NCBI GenBank assembly: GCA_944363745.1 | Contig: CALVVD010000050.1 | Coordinates: forward strand, 1 to 6,982 | Origin: an uncultured Bacilli bacterium | Lineage (GTDB): Bacteria; Bacillota_I; Bacilli_A; RF39; UBA660 | Length of the DNA: 6,982 bases | Direction of reading: 5' to 3' | Part shown: positions 1 through 4,530 of the stretch, piece after piece | Layout of the letters: each line of letters begins with the position of its first letter | Numbering within the stretch: the first letter of the stretch is position 1 | Translations under genes and position numbers: made by a program | Notes under the pieces: generated by a model | The model's input: the letters and a program-made list of their open reading frames with translations, nothing else | What the model was told of the DNA's origin: nothing | Databases searched by the model: none

Positions 1-309
1 ATTATTTCTAAATGTTCCAAGTGAAACTCTATCTTCATCTTTTATATTTTGAGTATCATTAATTCCTATAGAAAAAATAATTATTGTATTATCATTCTTA
101 TTAAATCTTATTTTACATTCATTATCAAATCTATCTTTAATACCCTCTGTAACATCTCCTGATATTCCTAAATTAAAAATGGTGTAATAGTTATTACTAT
201 TGTCATTTTCTAATGCTAATCTTAAGCGATTTACCCAACCACTTTTTTCCTTATCCCATGCACCATAAGTAATACTATCTCCAAAAACTAAAATATTAAT
301 ATCTTTCAT
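1..309 (-). CDS. SGNH/GDSL hydrolase, N-terminal part (cut by left edge)
   Basis: This is the first 103 codons of an SGNH-superfamily esterase/lipase-type hydrolase, probably acting on an acyl or acetyl ester; the substrate cannot be told. It reads from ATG at 309. Block I is GDSITYG at residues 10-16 with the nucleophile Ser12. Block II is the NLGISG stretch at about 46-51, whose Gly should line the oxyanion hole. Block III is GIND at 82-85, with Asn84 as the expected oxyanion residue. The C-terminal DxxH block lies beyond the edge. There is no signal peptide, so it is likely cytoplasmic. A good Shine-Dalgarno, AAAGGAGA at 325-318, fixes the start. A decayed partial copy of the same gene lies just upstream (about 381-450). 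The family call is secure; the role is not. Confidence 0.9.
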   Translation of the reverse strand, partial: MKDINILVFGDSITYGAWDKEKSGWVNRLRLALENDNSNNYYTIFNLGISGDVTEGIKDRFDNECKIRFNKNDNTIIIFSIGINDTQNIKDEDRVSLGTFRNN

Positions 310-317
310 AGTGCTTT

Positions 318-325
318 TCTCCTTT
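318..325 (-). promoter_or_regulatory. Shine-Dalgarno of the SGNH hydrolase
   Basis: AAAGGAGA on the minus strand, 8 bases before the ATG at 309. It supports this start codon. Confidence 0.7.
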
Positions 326-342
326 CTTTTTTTACTAAATTC

Positions 343-368
343 ATCAAAATAAAATAAATAATTTTGAT
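343..368. repeat. Small inverted repeat upstream of the SGNH gene
   Basis: ATCAAAAT at 343-350 pairs perfectly with ATTTTGAT at 361-368 across a 10-base spacer. No T-run follows on the minus strand, so it is not a good terminator. It may be an operator or leader hairpin for the SGNH gene, or chance in AT-rich DNA. Confidence 0.35.
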
Positions 369-375
369 CTTGATT

Positions 376-403
376 ATTCTATATTTTTTAAATTCTCTGT
401 AAC
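376..403 (-). promoter_or_regulatory. Possible promoter of the SGNH hydrolase
   Basis: On the minus strand GTTACA (403-398) is followed after 16 bases by TAGAAT (381-376), a fair -35/-10 pair. It would give a leader of about 60 bases. It falls inside the decayed SGNH copy, so if real the promoter was made from relic coding sequence. This is weak evidence in AT-rich DNA. Confidence 0.25.
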
Positions 404-470
404 ATAGTTTGATATTCCTAAATTAAAAATAATATAATATCTATCACTAATTTCATTGAATTATCCAAAC
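381..470 (-). pseudogene. Decayed fragment of a second SGNH hydrolase gene
   Basis: The forward sequence 391-450 aligns without gaps to 141-200 of the intact SGNH gene at a constant 250-base offset. By hand count 46 of 60 bases match, including 20 identical in a row (411-430). On the minus strand the relic reads YYIIFNLGISNYVTENLKN, against YYTIFNLGISGDVTEGIKD in the intact gene, which is the block II region. A stop follows soon after. Upstream, about 450-470, a frame shift is needed to continue resembling the intact gene. No block I or block III remains. It is best read as the remnant of a tandem or exchanged SGNH gene between the AbiE toxin and the intact copy. The outer limits are approximate. 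Confidence 0.75.
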
Positions 471-489
471 AATTAGTCATTTATATTAA

Positions 490-1311
490 TTATAATTGAA
501 CTGTTTCCATAGATTTAAAGTAATCAATAACATTATTAATTACTTGATCAACAGAAATATCAAGCCAATTATTTCTTGCATCTGATAAACTATGTTTAAA
601 AACATTATTGTTAAGTATAGTATCTAAATTATTTATTATATCTCCAATATTATTTTCTCTCATTGTTGAATCTTTAATTATTAGTGTATCCATTATATTT
701 AACAAATCTTCTTTATTAATTTCTGTTTTATTAATCAAATAATAAATATCAAATATATCTTTATATCTTGTTGTTCTAATACCAAATCTTAATAATGATT
801 TAAGTTTTTCACAAATTATTTGTTCTTTTGAATTAATAACAAGTGTTGCACTTTCATTAATTGCCTCTAAATTAAAACAATATACATCTTGTTTTATATC
901 AAAGTTTTTGTGAACACCTATATCTAACTTAGCAGAAATACTAGAGTTTTTTTCATCTTTTAAAATAACATTAACTCTTTTTCCTTTATAATCTTGATGA
1001 TGTAATTCTTGTATCTCTCCATCTATATAAACCTTAATACCGTCATTTACTAAATTTAATGTATCTATAAATTTTTTTATTGATTCATTAGCAAGAGAAT
1101 ATTTTATGAAGTCCAAATCTAGATCTCTTGTTGCACGTCTTCTATCATTAGATAAACCGTACATAACAACTCCGCCTTTTATTGTTACGTTTTTATTCAT
1201 TTTACTTTTAGATATTTTATTTAAAATAATATCTTGGCAAATCTTTGCAGAAGCATTAGCAAGTGAAAAACCATTTTCAAGATATTTTCTTCTTAATTCT
1301 TCTAAATTCAT
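490..1311 (-). CDS. abiEii: AbiEii/AbiGii-family nucleotidyltransferase toxin (type IV TA)
   Basis: This is the toxin of an AbiE-type abortive-infection, type IV toxin-antitoxin module, a DNA polymerase beta-like nucleotidyltransferase. Relatives are GTP-binding proteins, and some mycobacterial members add nucleotides to tRNA acceptor ends; the target here is unknown. Visible motifs are GG at 46-47, then ATRDLDLDF at 60-68 with the metal-binding acidic residues, AKLDIG at 127-132 with the third Asp (130), and EKL at 168-170 followed by TRYKDIFDIYYLI at 181-193, the typical conserved C-terminal helix. At 273 aa it looks full length, with no missing motif. Its ATG overlaps the AbiEi stop by one base (TAATG), with GAGG at 1322-1319 as ribosome binding site, so translation is probably coupled. 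The call is confident. Confidence 0.95.
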   Translation of the reverse strand: MNLEELRRKYLENGFSLANASAKICQDIILNKISKSKMNKNVTIKGGVVMYGLSNDRRRATRDLDLDFIKYSLANESIKKFIDTLNLVNDGIKVYIDGEIQELHHQDYKGKRVNVILKDEKNSSISAKLDIGVHKNFDIKQDVYCFNLEAINESATLVINSKEQIICEKLKSLLRFGIRTTRYKDIFDIYYLINKTEINKEDLLNIMDTLIIKDSTMRENNIGDIINNLDTILNNNVFKHSLSDARNNWLDISVDQVINNVIDYFKSMETVQL

Positions 1312-1853
1312 TAAAAAACCTCACGCATTAAAGTATCATATAGTGATGATTCATTTTTATAGTAAGAAATATATTCTTGAATTTTATATATATCAAGTGT
1401 ATCAATTTTCTTCCTATAATTAGTAATTATTTCCTTATAATAATCAAATGGAATTAAATTCTTTTTTCTGATTAATTCTACTAACATTCTTTCTTTATCA
1501 TAGATATTGATTTTAACACTTTCCACTTCAATCTGTGTTTTACCAAATTCAAATAAATCATTAGGTATAAATATTTGCTTAATATTCTTATCATTGATTC
1601 TGCTATCTGACCTTTTAGTTGCTAAATAAAAATAGTCTGGTATAACATCAGTTAAATCATAATAGTAATATGCACTATCAGATGTAAATATTGCATTAGG
1701 ATATTTTTTTAAAATTATTTCTAAAGGATTTACAAATTCTACATCTGAATACAAACCATTATCCACTTTAAACAACTCTTTATTTTCTATAGCCTTATTT
1801 AGTTGATAAGTAGAATATTTATTTTTATCTAACTCATTTCTAAAGTATAACAT
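1311..1853 (-). CDS. abiEi: AbiEi-family antitoxin and transcriptional regulator (type IV TA)
   Basis: This is the antitoxin of the AbiE module. Family members have an N-terminal winged helix that binds the abiE promoter and represses it, and a C-terminal domain needed to neutralise the toxin; antitoxin and toxin are not thought to bind each other. Here the winged-helix part is roughly the first 50 residues (KYSTYQLNKAIENKELFKV, then DNGLYSD). The C-terminal domain carries YYYYDLTDVIPDYFYLATKR and NIYDKERMLVELIRKKN, both typical of this family. I chose the ATG at 1853 (180 aa). GGGTGA at 1866-1861 is well placed for it, while the longer in-frame start at 1901 would lie inside the operator, at the predicted transcript start. 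The long form adds 16 residues of no family resemblance. It is followed directly by the toxin gene. Confidence 0.93.
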   Translation of the reverse strand: MLYFRNELDKNKYSTYQLNKAIENKELFKVDNGLYSDVEFVNPLEIILKKYPNAIFTSDSAYYYYDLTDVIPDYFYLATKRSDSRINDKNIKQIFIPNDLFEFGKTQIEVESVKINIYDKERMLVELIRKKNLIPFDYYKEIITNYRKKIDTLDIYKIQEYISYYKNESSLYDTLMREVF

Positions 1854-1876
1854 TTTCTCATCACCCAACACAATAT

Positions 1877-1923
1877 TAACAAAACTATACACAAAAATCA
1901 ACAGTTTGTGTATAGTTTTGTTA
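1877..1923. promoter_or_regulatory. AbiE operator: perfect 19-bp inverted repeat
   Basis: Arms 1877-1895 and 1905-1923 are exact reverse complements (core AAAACTATACACAAA) around a 9-base spacer. The right arm covers the predicted -10 of the AbiEi promoter and the left arm covers the early leader. AbiEi antitoxins are known to bind inverted repeats in their own promoter and repress it, so this is the expected binding site. On the plus strand the right arm is followed by seven T (1924-1930), so it could also stop transcription running antisense toward the RhuM gene. Confidence 0.85.
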
Positions 1924-1938
1924 TTTTTTTAAAGTAAA
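1909..1938 (-). promoter_or_regulatory. Predicted promoter of the abiE operon
   Basis: On the minus strand TTTACT (1938-1933) is followed after 18 bases by TATACA (1914-1909). The -10 sits inside the right arm of the 19-bp inverted repeat, so a bound AbiEi dimer would block it. The predicted start of transcription is near 1902, which gives a leader of about 50 bases to the chosen AbiEi start. Confidence 0.5.
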
Positions 1939-1977
1939 TGACACACTTAGTAAGTAATGAATGAATAAATGAATCAT

Positions 1978-2529
1978 TTAGTCTAAATTTTCTTTTAAAG
2001 AATCAACTCTATTAAAAATAACCTTAGTAGCAGTATGTCCATGCATTGCATATATATCTAATACTTTTCTCCAAAAAACCTTTTCTGATGATCTAATATC
2101 ACGAATTCTAGCAAGCAATTCTTCAAAGTAAGGACTTTCACCATTATTCTTTAATTTTTCATCATTAAGTACAAATCCTTTAATCATATATTCCTTTAAT
2201 TTATCATTTGCCCATTTTCTAAAATTAGTTCCAATATCAGATCTAACTCTAAAACCTATAGCAACTATCATATCAAGATTATAATACTTCATATCATATG
2301 TCTTGCCATTTGTAGCAACTGTTCGGAATTTCCGAACAGTTGATTTTTCCTCTAGTTCACCTTCTTCGTATATATGCTTTATATGCTCTGAAATATTAGA
2401 TTTACTAGAATTATATAATTTTACTAACTGTGCTTGATTTAACCAAACAGTACCATCTTCTATTTTTACTTCAATATTATCTTTTCCATTTTTATCTTTA
2501 TAAATAATTATATTTCCGAATTCATTCAT
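1978..2529 (-). CDS. RhuM-family (virulence RhuM-like) protein, shortened
   Basis: The protein matches the RhuM family, which is widespread on mobile and pathogenicity islands and has a putative DNA-binding N-terminus; its biochemical role is not established. Recognisable blocks are VWLNQAQLVKLY (28-39), YYNLDMIVAIGFRVRS (82-97), GTNFRKWAND (100-109), KGFVLNDEKLK (117-127), SSEKVFWRKVLDIYA (147-161) and HGHTATKVI (163-171). As I recall the family, full-length members are about 330 aa, have some 30 residues between DIYA and HGHTA, and continue past KEN with GLT. Here DIYA joins directly to MHGHTA and a stop follows KENLD. The protein is therefore 183 aa with an internal deletion and a lost C-terminus, and is probably a degraded gene that still has an open frame. 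The start is supported by GAGGAG at 2543-2538. It lies upstream of the AbiE module on the same strand. Confidence 0.8.
   Translation of the reverse strand: MNEFGNIIIYKDKNGKDNIEVKIEDGTVWLNQAQLVKLYNSSKSNISEHIKHIYEEGELEEKSTVRKFRTVATNGKTYDMKYYNLDMIVAIGFRVRSDIGTNFRKWANDKLKEYMIKGFVLNDEKLKNNGESPYFEELLARIRDIRSSEKVFWRKVLDIYAMHGHTATKVIFNRVDSLKENLD
2316..2342. repeat. 27-base perfect palindrome inside the RhuM gene
   Basis: Arms CAACTGTTCGGAA (2316-2328) and its exact reverse complement (2330-2342) flank a single T. On the coding strand it spans the codons for residues of STVRKFRTVA (63-72). It is unusually long and GC-rich for this sequence and could form a stem in DNA or mRNA, or be a protein binding site. 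It could also simply follow from codon choice for the pseudo-symmetric peptide TVRKFRTV. Confidence 0.8.
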
Positions 2530-2537
2530 AACTACGT

Positions 2538-2543
2538 CTCCTC
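2538..2543 (-). promoter_or_regulatory. Shine-Dalgarno of the RhuM-like gene
   Basis: GAGGAG on the minus strand, 8 bases before the ATG at 2529. It fixes the start. Confidence 0.65.
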
Positions 2544-2647
2544 ATACAACAATATAATATAAAATGTTATATCTACTAATATCACTACAAATTATTAAGA
2601 ATATCTTAACAACTTAATCTTACTTCACAAATGTTTTAATGATTATT

Positions 2648-2676
2648 ATATTAACATTAGAATGAATGTTCGTCAA
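2648..2676 (-). promoter_or_regulatory. Possible promoter of the RhuM-like gene
   Basis: TTGACG (2676-2671) is followed after 17 bases by TAATAT (2653-2648); an exact TATAAT also lies at 2650-2645 with a 20-base spacer. Either would give a leader of about 110 bases containing a small 6-bp inverted repeat (TTAAGA/TCTTAA, 2595-2609). The rest of 2544-2696 shows nothing else. The call is tentative because the DNA is AT-rich. Confidence 0.35.
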
Positions 2677-2696
2677 TGATAAAATTAAATAAAGAT

Positions 2697-2733
2697 GTAA
2701 AAACCACATAATTATTATCTTAATTATATGGTT
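2697..2733 (-). terminator. Intrinsic terminator after the 217-aa/95-aa gene pair
   Basis: Arms 2702-2714 and 2721-2733 pair over 13 positions with one G-T or A-C style mismatch, around a 6-base loop. On the minus strand the stem is followed by TTTTT (2703-2699). It lies 7 bases past the stop of the 95-aa gene and separates this unit from the RhuM gene. Confidence 0.75.
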
Positions 2734-2739
2734 AATAGT

Positions 2740-3027
2740 TTATTCATATTTATCGGCAATCACTTTATCTAAATAAATAGATAATAATTCCTTAAAGTTA
2801 ATAAAATCTTCATATAAACCGCTTAAATAAACATCTTCAGAAGTAGTACCATCATATAAGTTATTAAATTCATCCATATTGGGCATACTCTCAACACCTG
2901 TAATATCTGAGAGTAATTTATATATCATTACACTAGCTTCTGCTAATTCTCTACCTAATTCTTTTCTTTTATCAGAAACACTTAAATTAGCATAAGCAGC
3001 GACTAACTTTTCTCTTTGTTCTATCAT
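2740..3027 (-). CDS. Hypothetical 95-aa helical protein
   Basis: I do not recognise this family. The protein is predicted soluble and mostly helical, with no signal peptide, membrane segment or cysteine. A basic and acidic helix-rich N-terminus (residues 2-45, with KRKELGRELAEASVMIYKLLSDI) is followed by an acidic middle (50-66) and a hydrophobic-patterned C-terminal helix (YEDFINFKELLSIYLDKVI, 72-90). It looks like a small partner protein. Its ATG overlaps the TGA of the 217-aa gene (ATGA, 3027-3024), and an ideal AGGAGG lies at 3042-3037. The two are therefore almost certainly co-translated and may work together. A terminator follows at once. Confidence 0.8.
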   Translation of the reverse strand: MIEQREKLVAAYANLSVSDKRKELGRELAEASVMIYKLLSDITGVESMPNMDEFNNLYDGTTSEDVYLSGLYEDFINFKELLSIYLDKVIADKYE

Positions 3028-3677
3028 ATCGTCTTTCCTCCTGCTAATGTATCATCAAGATTCATTTTTTCAGTTAAAGTGTTTGGAGAATTAACTGAAT
3101 CCATAAAAGCTTTCATTGCCTCTTCTTTCTGTTGTGCTTGAATTTCTTTTATTGTCATACCTTTATCTTGTCTACGTTCAAATTTATCCTCATTTACTTT
3201 TCTCTGCCATAAAGTATTTCCTCGAGCTAAGTCATTTAGAAATTCTAACTCTTCTGTGGTATAGCTTTCTATTTTATCCCAATTAGGTCGTTTTCCTTGA
3301 ATAGAATCCTTTAATCTTTCCCATCTACTTCTACTTTTATAAGTTTGCTTAACTATATCAAAAGCCATCTTATGTTCTTCTTTATCTCCAAGGTGTTTTG
3401 CTTTCTCTTCTTTTCTTGCTAGAGCAGCATCTCTAACAACATCAACACCTGCTCTTTCCCTACTTCTTGCTTCCTCAAGTTCTGCTTGAAGATCCATTAC
3501 TTCTTTACGTTTTCCAATTATTGCTCTATGTTCTTCTTCTGTCCCTTTCATAGTTCTATACTGCATATCACTACCATTAGTATAAGAAACTGTTGCTTTC
3601 TGCTCATAATCCCTTTGCATTTTTGCTAACTCTGCACTTACTTTTCTTAATTTTAACTCTATTTCCCAAGAATCCAT
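3024..3677 (-). CDS. Hypothetical 217-aa charged coiled-coil-like protein
   Basis: I do not recognise this family. The 217 residues are very rich in Glu, Lys, Arg and Ala and have no signal peptide or membrane segment. Two long helical, coiled-coil-like stretches are visible at about 5-28 and 47-104 (for example KRKEVMDLQAELEEARSRER at 56-75). A tryptophan-bearing basic region follows (W119, W133, W157), then a helix (175-193) and a polar tail. The composition fits a scaffold, filament-binding or nucleic-acid-associated protein, but nothing proves it. A strong AGGAGGT lies at 3693-3687, 9 bases before the ATG. It follows the prepilin peptidase on the same strand after 74 bases with its own predicted promoter, so a link to the pilus genes is possible but unproven. 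Its G+C appears slightly above its neighbours. Confidence 0.82.
   Translation of the reverse strand: MDSWEIELKLRKVSAELAKMQRDYEQKATVSYTNGSDMQYRTMKGTEEEHRAIIGKRKEVMDLQAELEEARSRERAGVDVVRDAALARKEEKAKHLGDKEEHKMAFDIVKQTYKSRSRWERLKDSIQGKRPNWDKIESYTTEELEFLNDLARGNTLWQRKVNEDKFERRQDKGMTIKEIQAQQKEEAMKAFMDSVNSPNTLTEKMNLDDTLAGGKTI
3037..3042 (-). promoter_or_regulatory. Shine-Dalgarno of the 95-aa gene, inside the 217-aa gene
   Basis: AGGAGG, 9 bases before the ATG at 3027 and within the 3' end of the preceding coding sequence. It supports the ATGA overlap as real. Confidence 0.75.
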
Positions 3678-3686
3678 AATAATATT

Positions 3687-3709
3687 ACCTCCTTAGCTTA
3701 TATATTATA
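3687..3709 (-). promoter_or_regulatory. Predicted -10 and Shine-Dalgarno of the 217-aa/95-aa unit
   Basis: An exact TATAAT lies at 3709-3704 on the minus strand, preceded by TTG, with AGGAGGT at 3693-3687. The matching -35 region (about 3732-3727, TATAGA) is poor. Transcription would start near 3697, leaving a leader of about 20 bases. No convincing terminator for the prepilin peptidase gene lies in this gap, so readthrough from it is also likely. Confidence 0.5.
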
Positions 3710-3751
3710 CAAAAAATAAATTTTAATCTATAAAAATTAAATATATTTACA

Positions 3752-4522
3752 TTATTTTACGAATAATAAGAACTCAAAAATATCATTAGTTGTAATTTTA
3801 GTAAAGAAAACAATTAAAAATCCAATTAAAAGAAAAGGTCCAAAAGGTATCATATGCTCTTTATTTTTATATAACAAATATAAAGATATAGGAAGTGCTA
3901 TAAAACTAGCTAAAAAGATAGTTATAAGTCCTAAAAAAGGTTCTGTTGCAAGACCAATTACAAAAAGTAATTTAACATCTCCCCCACCTAAAGATTCTTT
4001 TTTAAATAAACTATTACCAAACTTCATTAAAACAAACATAAAGAAAAATAATAAACCACCACTAAGTAATGAAAGTAATACTCCACTTAATCCTAATCTA
4101 AAAAACTGTATAATAATAATACTTATAGAAAAGAATACAATAACTTCATCAGGAATAATCATATAAGTTAAATCACTACTAAAGATTATCATAGTAAGTG
4201 CAACTAAAAATAAAGCTAATAAAAGATCTAAGGAAAAACCAAAACTATAATATGATAGGGCAAATAAAATTCCTGTTGCAAGTTCAATAAAAAAACTTAA
4301 AGGACTTATCAACTTATTACAATATCTACATCTACCTTTTAAAAATATATAAGAAAATAAAGGTATTAGATCTAATCCTTTAAGTTCGTGATGACAATTA
4401 TCACAATAACTTCTTCCTTTAATAAAGGATCTATTAGTAGATAGTCTTAATCCAATACAACAAAAGAAAGACCCAAATACTAGGCCTATTATAAAGAAAC
4501 AAATTATATATATTACTTCCAT
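3752..4522 (-). CDS. Prepilin peptidase (A24 family, PilD/ComC type)
   Basis: This is a membrane aspartic protease that cuts type IV prepilin-like leader peptides and often N-methylates the new N-terminus. It is 256 aa, the usual length. The N-terminal A24_N domain has GSFFCCIGLRL (17-27) and a zinc-type pair of CxxC motifs (C40/C43 and C65/C68). The catalytic aspartates are expected at D117 in SSDLTYMIIPDEV and D182 in the GGGD motif (179-182). PFGPFL (226-231) is also conserved. About eight hydrophobic segments cover the rest. The gene starts 8 bases after the platform protein stop, and its AGGTGAT site (4532-4526) overlaps that stop, so the two are translationally linked. No pilin substrate is in the window. 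The call is confident; whether it serves competence, a pilus or secretion is open. Confidence 0.96.
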   Translation of the reverse strand: MEVIYIICFFIIGLVFGSFFCCIGLRLSTNRSFIKGRSYCDNCHHELKGLDLIPLFSYIFLKGRCRYCNKLISPLSFFIELATGILFALSYYSFGFSLDLLLALFLVALTMIIFSSDLTYMIIPDEVIVFFSISIIIIQFFRLGLSGVLLSLLSGGLLFFFMFVLMKFGNSLFKKESLGGGDVKLLFVIGLATEPFLGLITIFLASFIALPISLYLLYKNKEHMIPFGPFLLIGFLIVFFTKITTNDIFEFLLFVK

Positions 4523-4530
4523 ATTATCAC

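Noticed and set aside
1106..1423. Plus-strand open frame of 105 codons
   Set aside because: It lies wholly opposite the AbiEii and AbiEi genes, has no ribosome binding site or recognisable motif, and reads as a low-complexity hydrophobic shadow.
1854..1901. Longer AbiEi start at 1901 (adds 16 residues)
   Set aside because: The extra codons overlap the operator repeat and the predicted transcript start, do not look like AbiEi sequence, and the ATG at 1853 has a better placed ribosome binding site.
1955..1976. ATGAATGAATAAATGAATCA-like tandem tetranucleotide run
   Set aside because: Only a few imperfect units in AT-rich spacer, with no sign of a functional repeat.
1966..1980. 15-base palindrome TAAATGA-A-TCATTTA at the RhuM stop, as terminator
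   Set aside because: The stem is only 7 bp, almost all A-T, and has no T-run after it on the minus strand.
2544..2696. Possible riboswitch or small RNA in the RhuM leader
   Set aside because: Only a 6-bp inverted repeat and scattered promoter-like words are seen; no conserved riboswitch motif or terminator pair is present.
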